Source: Romanomermis culicivorax | Taxonomy: Eukaryota > Nematoda > Enoplea > Mermithida > Mermithidae | Assembly (NCBI GenBank): GCA_963922205.1 | Contig: CAWUHX010000505.1 | Span: 1-64,000 of the forward strand | DNA length: 64,000 bases | Direction of reading: 5' to 3' | Shown: positions 22,781 to 36,100 of the stretch, one piece after another | How the letters are laid out: each line of letters opens with the position of its first letter | Numbering within the stretch: the stretch's first letter is position 1 | Notes under the pieces: model-generated | Databases searched by the model: none | The model's input: the letters and a program-made list of their open reading frames with translations, nothing else | Told to the model about the DNA's origin: nothing | Translations under genes and position numbers: made by a program

Positions 22781-25700
22781 AAAATTCTAATAAATTAAAA
22801 TTTAAAAAATTTTTTACGAAATTTTACAAAACGATAAATTCATGAAAAATGAAATTCTACAAAATTAAAATCGATAAAAAATGAATATTTGCAAAATTTT
22901 TATGGTGTAAAATTAATGAAGAATGAAATTTCACAGAATTTAAATTGTTGGCAAATAAAATTTTGCAAAATTTAAGTTCAAAAAAATGAAATTTTACAAA
23001 ATTTTCACGTCTAAAATTGATTAAAAATCTAATTTCACATAATTTAAGTTCATGGAAAATGAAATTTTACAAAATCTTTATGGTGTAAAATTCATGAAAA
23101 ATGAAATTTCACAAAATTTAAATTGATGAAAAATGAAATTTTACAAACTTTAAATTCACGACAAATGAAATTTTATTGAATTTTTATGGTGTGAAATACA
23201 TGGAAAATGAAATTCTACAGAAGTCAAATCGATAAAAAATGAATATTTGGAGAATTTCTATGGTGTAAAATTCATGAAAAATGAAATTCTACAAAATTCA
23301 AATCGATAAAAAATGAGATTTTGCAGAATTTTTATGGTGTAAAATTCATGAAAAATTGAATTTCACAAAATTTAAATTGATGAAAAATGAAATTTTACAA
23401 ACTTTAAATTCACGATAAATGAAATTTTATAGAATTTTTATGGTGTAAAATACATGGAAAACAAAATTCTACAAAAGTCAAATCGATAAAAAATGAATAT
23501 TTGCAAAATTTTTATGGTGTAAAATTCATGAAAAATGAAATTTCACAAAATTTAAATTGATGAAAAATGAAATTTTACAAACTTTAAATTCACGACAAAT
23601 GAAATTTTATTGAATTTTTATGGTGTAAAATTCATGAAAAATGAAATTCTACAAAATTTAAATGGATAAAAAATGAAATTTTACAAAATTTTTATGGTGT
23701 AAAATTCATGAAAAATGAAATTTCACAAAATTTAAATTGATGAAAAATGAAATTTTACAAAGTTTAAATTCACGATAAATGAAATTTTACAGAATTTTTA
23801 TGGTGTAAAATTCATGAAAAATGAAATTCTACAAAATTTAAATGGATAAAAAATGAAATTTTACAAAGTTTAAATTCACGATAAATGAAATTTTACAGAA
23901 TTTTTATGGTGTAAAATTCATGAAAAATAAAATTCTACAAAATTCAAATCGATAAAAAATGAAATTTTGCCAAATTTTTATGGTGAAAAATTCATGAAAA
24001 ATGAAATTTTACAAAATTTAAATTGATAAAAAATGAAATTCTACAAAATTTAAATTGATCAAAAATGAAATTTTACAAAGTTTAAATTCACGATAAATGA
24101 AATTTTACAGAATTTTTATGGTGTAAAATACATGAAAAATGAAATTCTACAAAATTCAAATCGATAAAAAATGAATATTTGCAGAATTTTTATGGTGAAA
24201 AATTCATGAAAAATGAAATTTTACAAAATTTAAATTGATAAAAAATGAAATTCTAACAAATTTAAATTGATCAAAAATGAAATTTTACAAAGTTTAAATT
24301 CACGATAAATGAAATTTTACAGAATTTTTATGGTGTAAAATACATGAAAAATGAAATTCTACAAAATTCAAATCGATAAAAAATGAATATTTGCAGAATT
24401 TTTATGGTGAAAAATTCATGAAAAATGAAATTTCACAAAATTTAAATTGATGAAAAATGAAATTTTACAAAGTTTAAATTCACGATAAACGAAATTTACA
24501 GAATTTTTATTGTGTTAAATTCATGAAAAATGAAATTCTACAAAATTCAAATCGATAAAAAATGAAATTTTGCACAATTTTTGTGGTGTAAAATTCATAA
24601 AAAATGAAATTCTACAAAATTCAAACTGATAAAAAATGAAATTTTCCAAAGTTTAAATTCACGATGAATAAAATTTTACAGAATTTTTATGGTGTAAAAT
24701 TCATGAAAAAAGAAATCCTGCAAAATTCAAATGGATAAAAAATGAAATTTTGCAAAATTTTTATGGTGTAAAATTCATGAAAAATGAAATTTCAAAAAAT
24801 TAAAATTGATGAAAAATGAAATTTTACAAAATTTAAATTGATGAAAAATGAAATTTTACAAAGTTTAAATTCACGATAAATGAAATTTTACAGAATTTTT
24901 ATGGTTTAAAATACATGGAAAATGAAATTTCACAAAATTTAAATTGATGAAAAATGAAATTTTACAAAATTTAAATTGATGAAAAATGAAATTTTGCAAA
25001 ATTTTTATGGTGTAAAATACATGGAAAATGAAATTTCACAAAATTTAAATTGATGAAAAATGAAATTTTACAGAATTTTTATGGTGTAAAATACATGGAA
25101 AATGAAATTTCACAAAATTTAAATTGATGAAAAATGAAATTTTACAGAATTTTTATGGTGTAAAATACATGGAAAATGAAATTCCACAAAATTCAAATCG
25201 ATAAAAAATGAAATGTTGCAAAATTTTCATGGTGTAAAATTCATTAAAAATGAAATTTCACAAAATTTAAATTGATGAAAAATGAAATTTTGCAAAATTT
25301 TTATGGTGTAAAATACATGGAAAATGAAATTTCACAAAATTTAAGTTGATGAAAAATGAAATTTTACAGAATTTTTATGGTGTAAAATACATGGAAAATG
25401 AAATTTCACAAAATTTAAATTGATGAAAAATGAAATTTTACAGAATTTTTATGGTGTAAAATACATGGAAAATGAAATTCCACAAAATTCAAATCGATAA
25501 AAAATGAAATTTTGCAAAATTTTCATGGTGTAAAATTCATGAAAAATGAAAACAAAATTTAAATTCACGATAAATGAAATTTTATAGAATTTTTATGGTG
25601 TAAAATTCATGAAAAATTAAATTCTACAAAATTCAAATCGATAAAAAATGAAATTTTGCAAAATTTAATCTTGAAAAAAATGAAATTTTACCAAATTTTC

Positions 25701-28700
25701 ACGTCTAAAATTGATTCAAAATCCAATTTCACAAAATTTAAGTTCATGGAAAATGAAATTTTACAAAATCTTTATGGTGTAAAATACATGAAAAAAGAAA
25801 TTCTACAAAATTCAAATCGATAAAAAATAAAATTTTGCAAAATTTTTTGGTGTAAAATTCATGAAAAATGAAATTTCACAAAATTTAAATTGATGAAAAA
25901 TGAAATCCTACAAAATTTAAATTGAGGAAAAATGAAATTTTACAAAAATTTTATGGTTTAAAATTCATGAAAAATGAAATTTCAAACAATTAAAATTGAT
26001 GAAAAATGAAATTTTACAAAGTTTAAATTCACGATAAATGAAATTTTACAGAATTTTTATGGTGTAAAATACATGAAAAATGAAATTCAACAAAATTCAA
26101 ATCGATAAAAAATGAATATTTGCAAAATTTTTATGGTGTAAAATTCATGAAAAATGAAATTTTTCAAAATTTTCACCATCTAAAATTGATGAAAAATGAA
26201 ATTTCACTAAATTTAAATTCATGGAAATGAAATTTTCCAAAATTTAATTTATAAAAAAAATGAAATTTTACAAAATTTTCACGTCTAAAATTGATGAAGG
26301 ATGAAATTTCACAAAGATAAAATTCATGATAGATGAAATTTCAGAAAATTTAAATTGATAAAAAATAAAATTTTTCAAAATTTTTATTGTGTAAAATTCA
26401 TGAAAAATGAAATTTTACAAAATTTAAATTGATAAAAAATAAAATTTTGCAAAATTTTTATGGTGTAAAATTCATGAAAAATGAAATTTTACAAAGTTTA
26501 AATTCATGATAAATGACATTTTAGAAAGTTTTTATGGTATAAAATTCATGAAAAATGAAATTTTACAAAATTTAAATTCATAAAAATGAAATTTTGCAAA
26601 ATTTAATTTAAAAAAAATGAAATTTTACAAAATTTAATTTTAAAAAAAATGTAATTTTACAAAATTTTTATGATCTAATTAGGTTCAAGAAAATGAAATT
26701 TTACAAAATTTTCATGATCTAAAACTAATGATAAACGAAATATCACAAAATTTATATTCATGAAAAAGGAAATTCTACCAAATTTAAATTGATGAAAAAT
26801 GAAATTTTACAGAATTTTTATGGTGTAAAATTCATGAAAAATGAAATTCTACAAAATTCAAATCGATGAAAAATGAAATTTTGCAAAATTTAATTTAAAA
26901 AAAATGAAATTTTACAAAATTTAATTTTAAAAAAAATGTAATTTTACAAAATTTTTATGATCTAAAACTAATGATAAACGAAATTTCACACAATTTATAT
27001 TCATGGAAAATGAAATTCTACAAAATTTAAGATGATCAAAAATGAAATTTTACAAAGTTTAAATTCACGATAAATGAAATTTTACCGAATTTTTATGGTG
27101 TAAAATACATGAAAAATGAAATTCTACAAAATTCAAATCGATAAAAAATGAATATTTGCAGAATTTTTATGGTGTAAAATTCATGAAAAATGAAATTTTT
27201 CAAAATTTTCACCATCTAAAATTGATGAAAAATGAAATTTCACTAAATTTAAATTCATGAAAATGAAATTTTCCAAAATTTAATTTATAAAAAAAATGAA
27301 ATTTTAAAAAATTTTCACGTCTAAAATTGATGAAGGATGAAATTTCACAAAGATAAAATTCATGATAGATGAAATTTCAGAAAATTTAAATTCATGATAA
27401 ATGACATTTTAGAAAGTTTTTATGGTATAAAATTCATGAAAAATGAAATTCTACAAAATTTAAATCGATAAAAAATGAAATTTTGCAAAATTTTTATGGT
27501 GTAAAATTCATGAAAAATTAAATTTCACAAAATTTAAATTGATGAAAAATGAAATTTTACAAAGTTTAAATTCACGATAAATGAAATTTTACAGAATTTT
27601 TATGGTGTAAAATACATGAAAAATGAAATTCTACAAAATTCAAATCGATAAAAAATGAATATTTGCAGAATTTTTATGGTGTAAAATTCATGAAAAATGA
27701 AATTCTACAAAATTCAAATCGATGAAAAATGAAATTTTGCAAAATTTAATTTAAAAAAAATGAAATTTTACAAAATTTAATTTTAAAAAAAATGTAATTT
27801 TACAAAATTTTTATGATCTAAAACTAATGATAAACGAAATTTCACACAATTTATATTCATGGAAAATGAAATTCTACAAAATTCAAATCGATAAAAAATG
27901 AATATTTGCAGAATTTTTATGGTGTAAAATTCATGAAAAATGAAATTTTTCAAAATTTTCACCATCTAAAATTGATGAAAAATGAAATTTCACTAAATTT
28001 AAATTCATGAAAATGAAATTTTCCAAAATTTAATTTATAAAAAAAATGAAATTTTAAAAAATTTTCACGTCTAAAATTGATGAAGGATGAAATTTCACAA
28101 AGATAAAATTCATGATAGATGAAATTTCAGAAAATTTAAATTCATGATAAATGACATTTTAGAAAGTTTTTATGGTATAAAATTCATGAAAAATGAAATT
28201 TTACGAAATTTCAATTGATTTAAATTGATGAGAAATGAAATTTCACAAAATTTAAATTCATGATAAATGAAATTTTACAGAATTTTTATGGCATAAAATT
28301 CATGAAAAATGAAATTCTACAAAATTTAAATTGATGAAAAATGAAATTTCACAAAATTTTTATAGTGTAATTTATAAAAAATAAAATTTCACAAAATTTA
28401 AATTGATGAAAAATGAAATTTTACAAAATTTAAATTCATTATAAATGAAATTTTACAGAATTTTTATGGTGTAAAATACATGAAAAATGAAATTTCACTA
28501 AATTTAAATTCTTGAAAATGAAATTTTGCAAAATTTAAATTGATGAAAAATGAAATTTTGCAGAATTTTTATGGTGTAAAATTCATGAAAAATGAAATTT
28601 TACAAAATTTAAATTGATAAAAAATGAAATTTTGCAGAATTTTTATGGTGTAAAATTCATGAAAAATGAGATTCTACAAAATTTAAATTGATGAAAAATG

Positions 28701-28900
28701 AAATTTTACCAAATTTGCATGATGTAAAATTGATGAAAAATGAAATTTTACAAAATTTAAATTGATGAAAAATGAAATTTTACAAATTCATAATAAAAGA
28801 AATTTTACAGAATTTTTATGGTGTAAAATTCATAAAAAGTGAAATTTTGCAAAATTAAAAAACTGAAATTCTACAAAATTTTCATGATGTAAAATTCAAA
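22781..28900 (+). repeat. 6-kb TATGGTGTAAAATTCATGAA satellite
   Basis: Built from ~33-bp subunits of the kinds TTTTTATGGTGTAAAATTCA, TGAAAAATGAAATTCTACAA, AATTCAAATCGATAAAAAAT and AAATTCACGATAAATGAAAT, combined in several orders. In 26.5-28.2 kb an ~850-bp block (with AATTTAATTTAAAAAAAATG and TAAAACTAATGATAAACGAA) is repeated in tandem. No coding potential. Confidence 0.9.
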
Positions 28901-29512
28901 AAAAAAAAAGATTTGTACTTTATTTTTGATGTTTTAAAAATTAAATTTCCCGCTTTTATCATTTTCCCACGAGTCAATCCATGCATGAAAATTTTAGCAT
29001 GATGCTCCCTACTAATTAATTAGCATGCTAATTTTTACCTGCGTCACGTGTGGCCATTGTTGATTTTGGCAACGTGCCAAATTTTGCGCTACAGTAAACA
29101 ACATTTGATGTTCAAGTACCCAAAAGAAAATTTTTTGGTCTGCAACAACACATGACTAATCAATCATGGCTATTTTTTTCGAGGCTACTTTTATACTCTA
29201 GGAAAAACATCAAAAAAAAGTTTCAAATGAAAAAAAGAGAAAAAAAGTTTCGCTTGGCACGGCCTATGTACAAAAGATGGTCCATCTTTTATATAGTATT
29301 TTTGAAACTCGTAAATTACGGGTTCAAAATAAAGATGGAAATTTGCGCTAGGACTATATTATGGAAAATTGGGGAGGAGGAGGTTTTTACGACTATATAC
29401 TGCGCCTACACAACCAAAATGGTCATTCTAGAGACCAGACTGGCTTTCTCTACGGGCCTTCTACTCGGTTAGTCTAGTCGAAAATTAATTTCTTTTCCGA
29501 CCGTTATTTTGA
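28901..29512. other. Unique-sequence island between satellites
   Basis: About 600 bases of single-copy-looking sequence between two satellites. It contains TCACGTGT (E-box core CACGTG) near 29045, a forkhead-like GTAAACAA at about 29094, and a perfect short inverted repeat AAAAGATGG-T-CCATCTTTT at about 29273. A plus-strand frame of 106 codons spans 29152-29472, but I see no domain and no good splice signals. It could be a regulatory region or a non-coding RNA; function unknown. Confidence 0.35.
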
Positions 29513-32500
29513 TGTTTGGAGAGCTCGTATATTGCCCCAGGTTTTTGTACTCGCCAGGTTTTTAATTGCCGTTTTGGAGGGGCGAGGATAGGCTTATTAG
29601 AGGCGGAAAATTCGACTTTTCGGGTTTTTCGTGGAAGGTGTTTTTTTCAACCCGTAGAAATGATGTTTCAGGAAAAAATTAATTGTAGTTTTTTGCTGTA
29701 TTTTTTTTAACCAGCTTGAGTGAGGTTTAAATTTAAATAAGTCGTTACTCACCCGTAAACTTTATGTTTCAGGAAAAAATTGATTAATTTTTTGTATTCT
29801 TTGAAATTTTCAAACCAACTTGAGTGAGGTTTCAACTTTGATGAGTCGTTGCTAACCCGTAGAGATTATGTTTCAGAAAAAAATTGATTGATTTTACTTT
29901 TTCCTAGTTTTTTGAAATTTTGGACCAACTTCAGTGAGCTTTGACCTTTTATGAGTCGTTATTCACCCGTAGGGTTTATGTTTCAGGAAAAAATTGATTT
30001 TTTTTTGTATTTTTGAACCAGCTTGAGTGAGGTTTCAACTTTGATGAGTCGTTGCTCACCCGTAGAGATTATGTTTCAGAAAAAAAATTGATTGATTTTA
30101 CTTTTTCCTAGTTTTTTGAATTTTTGGACCAACTTCAGTGAGGTTTTAATTTTTATAAGTCGTCATTCACCCGTAAACTTTATGTTTCAGGAAAAAATTG
30201 ATTTTTTTTTTGTATTTTTGAACCAGCTTGAGTGAGGTTTCAACTTTGATCAGTCGTTGCTAACCCGTAGAGATTATGTTTCAGAAAAAAAATTGATTGA
30301 TTTTACTTTTTCCTAATTTTTTGAATTTTTCAACCAGCTTCAGCCAGGTTTAAATTTTGAAGGGTCACTACTCGCCCGTAGAGTTTATTTTTCAGAGAAA
30401 AATTGATGTTTTTTGCACTTTTTCGACATTTTAAGAACCAGCTTGAGTGAGGTTTTAGTTTTAATAAGTCGTTACTCACCCGTAGAGATTATGTTTCAAA
30501 AAAAAGTAATATCACTTTTTGGTAATCTTTTTGAATTTTTGAACCAGCTTCAGTGAGGTTTAAATTTAAATAAGTCGTTACTCACCCGTAAACTTTATGT
30601 TTCAGGAAAAAATTGATTGATTTTTTGTATTCTTTGAAATTTTCAAACCAACTTGAGTGAGGTTTCAACTTTGATGAGTCGTTGCTCACCCGTAGAGATT
30701 ATGTTTCAGAAAAAAAATTGATTGATTTTACTTTTTCCTAGTTTTTTGAATTTTTGGACCAACTTCAGTGAGGTTTTAGTTTTTATAAGTCGTTACTCAT
30801 CCGTAGAGTTTATGTTTCAGGAAAAAATTGATTAATTTTTTGTATTCTTTGAAATTTTCAAACCAACTTGAGTGAGGTTTCAACTTTGATGAGTCGTTGC
30901 TAACCCGTAGAGATTATGTTTCAGAAAAAAATTGATTGATTTTACTTTTTCCTAGTTTTTTGAATTTTTGGACCAACTTCAGTGAGGTTTTAGTTTTTAT
31001 AAGTCGTTATTCACCCGTAAACTTTATGTTTCAGGAAAAAATTGATTTTTTTTGTATTTTTGAACCAGCTTGAGTGAGGCTTCAATTTTGATGAGTCGTG
31101 GCTCACCCGTAGAAATTATGTTTCAAAAAAAAAGTAATATCACTTTTTGGTAATTTTTTTGAATTTTTGAACCAGCTTCGGTGAGGTTTAAATTTAAATA
31201 AGTCGTTACTCACCCGTAGAGTTTATATTTCAGAAAAACATTGATTTTTTTGTATTTTTTGAACCAGCTCAAGTGAGGTTTAAATTTAAATAAGTCGTTA
31301 CTCACCCGTAAAGTTTATGTTTCAGAAAAATATTGATTGATTTTTTGTATTTTTTGAATTTTTTGAACCAGCTTGAGTGAGGCTTCAATTTTGATGAGCC
31401 GTTTCTCACCCGTAGAGATTATGTTTCAGAAAAAAATGATTTTTTTGCACTTTTTTCAATTTTTTGAACCAGCTTCGGTGAAGTTTAAATTTAAATAAGT
31501 CGTTACTCACCCGTAAACTTTATATTTCAGGAAAAAATTGATTGATTTTTTGCATTTTTTTCAATTTTTTGAACCAGCTTGAGTGAGGTTTTAGTTTTAA
31601 TAAGTCGTTACTCACCCGTAGAGATTATGTTTCAAAAAAAAGTAATATCACTTTTTGGTAATTTTTTTGAATTTTTGAACCAGCTTCAGTGAGGTTTTAT
31701 TTTTATAAGTCGTCACTTACCCGTAGAGTTTATGTTTCAAAAAAACTTTTTGTAGTTTTTTTTTTAATTTTTGAACCAGCTTGAGTGATGTTTCAAGTTT
31801 CATTATATTTATGAGTCGGTACTCACCCGTAGACTTTATGTTTCAGAAAAAAATTGATTGATTTTTTTGTATTTTTTGAATTTTTGAACCAGCTTGAGTG
31901 AGGTTTCAGTTTCTATGAGTCGTCACTCACCCGTAGACTTTATGTTTCATTACAAAAAATCACTAATTTTACATTTTTTGTAGCTTTTTTCAATTTTTGA
32001 TGCAGTTTAACTGAGGTTTCAGTTTTAACATTTAAAAGTCGTTACTCTCCCGTACAGTTTATGTTTCAAAAAAATTTGATTTTTTTTTTTAAGTTTTTCT
32101 CAAATTTCACCCGTAAACTTGATGTTTCACAGTTTCTTTATCAATCCAAAAAAAGAGATTTTTTAAACTTAAATTGAACCTGCATATTCGACGTTACGGA
32201 TCAACATAAAAGTTCATTTCTAACCCGTAAACTTGATGTTTCAAAATTTGTTTATGCTTGTGAAAGTGAGATTTTTTAATTAAATCGAACCTGTATAGAT
32301 GATATTTCAATTCAAAATGAAAAATCTGTTTTTCTCCCGTAAACTTGATGTTTCAGGTTGTAAAAAAATATTTTTCTATTCGGAGTAAAAATGTCGTTCC
32401 TAACCCGTCGAGTTGATGTTTTAAAGTTTGTATAAATGAGAATGCAAAAATGTACGTTTTTTTTGAACCCGTAGAAATGATGTTTCATTTTTAATTTTTT

Positions 32501-32530
32501 TTTTTTGAACCCGTAGATTTTATGTTTCAA
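29513..32530 (+). repeat. Satellite with ACCCGTAGA...TATGTTTCAG unit
   Basis: About 30 units, each with ACCCGTAGAGATTATGTTTC followed by AG, an A run, GATTGATTTT, AACCAGCTTGAGTGAGGTTT and TGAGTCGTTGCTC. Starts of ACCCGTA at 29751, 29854, 29965, 30058, 30169 and 30263 give spacings of 103, 111, 93, 111 and 94, suggesting a ~205-bp dimer. The right end (32.1-32.5 kb) is decayed. It lies immediately upstream of the BH3-only gene. Confidence 0.9.
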
Positions 32531-32762
32531 AAAATTTGTTTTAAGCGGAAATTTTTTTCTTTGTTTTCTTTGAAAATAAAACTTTTTGTCGTGTCTGGTT
32601 TTTTTCCCTATCCAACAACTTTTCGACTTTGGGTTACAGTAACCTGATATCTAAACTTTTTTTTTCTATTTTTAGAAACAATTTTCGCCTAAATTTTGAT
32701 CAAGTTTTAGATTTTTTACTCAATTTTTCCAGGTTACTGTAGCATAATTTGCAAAAACCACC
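32531..32762 (+). promoter_or_regulatory. 5' flank and leader acceptor of BH3 gene
   Basis: A ~230-base non-repeated stretch. TTTTTCCAG ending at 32732 lies 30 nt before the start codon and fits a spliced-leader acceptor; TATTTTTAG near 32675 is an alternative. The palindrome GGTTACAGTAACC lies near 32633. The start codon context is CCACCATGG. Confidence 0.5.
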
Positions 32763-33111
32763 ATGGACCAAAGTCGAACCGACGAACCGCTTACGGAACC
32801 GGATAGCGGATATTTTAGCCCCGGTCGGGGCGTCCTAGGTGGAAAAAGTACGAAATTCGATTTCGATTCCGATTCCGATACCATGAAAAACGACGACTAC
32901 GCCGCCACCAACAACAATAATTCCATTCTACACCAAAATTTTCGACGTTTGTCAATTTCGGCAACTGATTTGCATATGGAAAAAAGTACAGTATACCGAC
33001 GCAGGCGCCAAAACCAGACGACTTTGGTTCGGAGTTGCAGCGATCCTTGTTCTATAGTCGGCGATAATCAAGAATTATTGTACGGAAAAATGTTGGAAGA
33101 AAAAATATACA
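32763..33111 (+). CDS. BH3 gene, exon 1
   Basis: Encodes residues 1-116 plus one base. It has ordinary mixed codons unlike the surrounding repeats and a strong start context. The donor is TACA|GTAAGC; reading through instead gives SKLLQ and a stop. It carries the SGYFS, RRLS and RSCSDP motifs. It is joined in phase 1 to 36836. Confidence 0.8.
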
Positions 33112-36100
33112 GTAAGCTGCTACAGTAAACCGAAATTTTGAGGGTTACTGTAACTGATGACGATTAGTGTACTTGATTGACGTCAGCAAGATTTCATTAA
33201 ACTGACTTTGAAGCACTGTACCATATACTGTATACAGTAATCTGATACAGTAAACCGAAACTTTGAGGGTTACTGTAACTGATTATAAATACTGTACTCA
33301 ATTGACGTCAGCAAGATTTCATGAAACTGATTTTGAAGCACTGTAGCATATAATGTATACAGTTATCTGCTACAGTAAACCGAAATTTTGGGGGTTACTG
33401 TAACTGATGACGATTAGTGTACTTAATTGACGTCAGCAAGATTTCATTAAACTGATTTTGAAGCACTGTACCATATAATGTATACAGTAATGTGCCATCT
33501 GGTACAGTAAACCGAAATTTTGAGGATTACTGTAACTGATGTCGATCAGTGTGGTTAATTGACGTCAGCAAGATTTCATTAAACTGACTTTGAAGCACTG
33601 TACCATATACTGTATACAGTAATCTGGTACAGTAAATCAAAAATTTGAAGGTTACTGTAGCTGACGATGATTACTGTACTTAATTGACGTCAGCAAGATT
33701 TCATTAAACTGATTTTGAAGCACTCTAGCATATACTGCATACAGTAACCCAGTACAGTAAACCGAAATTCTGAAGGGTTACTGTAACTGATCATAATTAG
33801 AGGTTACTGTAACTGATCATAATTAGAATGGTTAATTGACGTCAGCAAGATTTCATTAAACCGACTTTGAAGCAGCGTAGCATGTTATTTATACAGTGTC
33901 CTGGTACAGTAAACCGAAATTTTCAGGCTTACTGTAACTGACGATGATAACTGTACTGAATTGACGTCAGCAAGATTTCATCAAACTGATTTTGAAGCAT
34001 GATTTGTATATACAGTAAGCAATACACCTGACCAAAAATTTGAAGATTACTGTAACTATCATTGATTACTGTAGTAAATTGACGTCAGCAAGCTTCAGTT
34101 GAATGTATCTTGAAAAGCATTATAAACTTTAGCATATTTTGTAGATACAGTAAGTATAGAGTACCCAAAAAGCTTAAGATTACTGTAACTGACACTGATT
34201 ACTGCACTCAATTGACGTCAGCAAGATCTAATCAAACTTGATTATAATAGTACATTGTAGATTTTATTTTTTTACAGTAAACTAAAATCCTAAGGATTAC
34301 TGTAACTGACAGTAATTAATGTAACTGATTAACATTCTAAAAACTACTGTAACTAGTTACTGTATCACAATGACGTCAGCAAATTTCGTTCAATATTTTT
34401 AATAATTACATTCTAATAGTATATTTTTTGCACACACAGTAACCTGGAGTTCCAAGGGTTACTGTAACTTACCATAACAAGATGACGTCAGCAAGCTCCT
34501 GTGGAACTTCTTCTAAAGACCTGATAATAGTATACTGTAACATGTAGTGTATTTACAGTAAGCTGAACTTCTGAGGATTACTCTAACTGACATTGATTAC
34601 TGTACTAAAATGACGTCAGCAAGTTTCTATAGAACTTTTTCTGATGATCTTAGTGTACTGTAACCTATTTTGTATATCTACAGTAAACTAAAACTCTGAG
34701 GGTTACTGTAATGGGATGACGTCAGCAAGCTCCAGTGGAAATTTCTCTAACGACCTGATAATAGTATACTGTAACATGTAGTGTATTTACAGTAAGCTGA
34801 ACTTCTGAGGATTACTGTAACTGATTTTGATTACTGTAAAAAAATGACGTCAGCAAGTTTCAATCTTACTTTTTTCTAATGACATTCTAATAGTATACTG
34901 TAACACGTTTTGTATATACAGTAAACGAATGAAATCCGTGTCATTCACAGCAGCAGGTGGCTTTTTCTAATGAACTATTATTGTATCAAAATTTTCCCAC
35001 ACGAAAAATTTTTGTAGGTCGACTGTATATATTTATATAGAGCCTAGGTCGATTACTGTACAGATAAGTGGCTCTTCTGTTTAATAATAATAATTGAGGA
35101 AAAATCGGAAATTTCTTTGCTATTTTTGTTTTTTTTACTTTTTTGTTTTTTTTTGTTTTTTTTTTGTTTTTTTTATTTTTCGTTGCGAGACCCAACACCT
35201 ACAGTAAGATAAGCAGGTACAATTGTAAATTGAAGCTACAGTAAGAATTCAACATGAAGCCTTTTGGCAGGTACTACCGAATCTACAACAAACAGTAAGA
35301 TTCTCAAGTAAACCTACAGTAAGATTAAAGTAAAGTAAACCTACAGTAAGATGTGCAGGTACAATCGTACAAAAAACCTACAGTAAGATTCTGACCTGAA
35401 AATGACATAGAAGCTACAGTATGATTTAGACATAGAATCGAAAATGTAATACCTACAGTAAGACCTGCAGGTACAATGCAAGAAAAACTTCTAGTCAGAT
35501 GTGCAGGTACAATTTTACGAAAAACCTACAGTATGATTCTGACTTGAATGTAACACAGAAGCTACAGTAGGATTCTGAGGTGAAATATAACATACAAAAC
35601 CTACAGTAAGATGTGCATGTACAATTGCACAAAAAACCTACAGTAAGATTCTGACTTTATTATTACATAAAAGCTACAGTATGATTCTCAGGTAAAATTG
35701 AACGTATAAATCTACAGTAAGATCTGCAGGTACAATTTCGCAAAAAAACCTACAGTAGGATTCTCAGGTGAAATATAACATAGAAAACCTACAGTAAGAT
35801 GTGCATGTACAATTGTACAAAAAACCTACAGTAAGATTCTGACTTTATTATTACATAAAAGCTACAGTATGATTCTCAGGTAAAATTGAACACATAAAAT
35901 CTACAGTAAGACCTGCAGGTACAATTTCACAAAAAACCTACAGTATGATTCTGACTTGAATATAACACAAAAGCTACAGTAGGATTCTCAGGTGAAATAT
36001 AACATACAAAACCTACAGTAAGATGTGCATGTACAATTGTACAAAAAACCTACAGTAAGATTCTGACTTTATTATTACATAAAATCTACAGTATGATTCT

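Noticed and set aside
19730..28900. CRISPR-like regular array
   Set aside because: Repeats are contiguous or nested satellites without unique spacers, and the genome is eukaryotic.
29152..29472. 106-codon plus-strand frame in the unique island
   Set aside because: No domain, no convincing start context or splice sites, and a K-rich low-complexity beginning. Retained only as part of an unexplained island.
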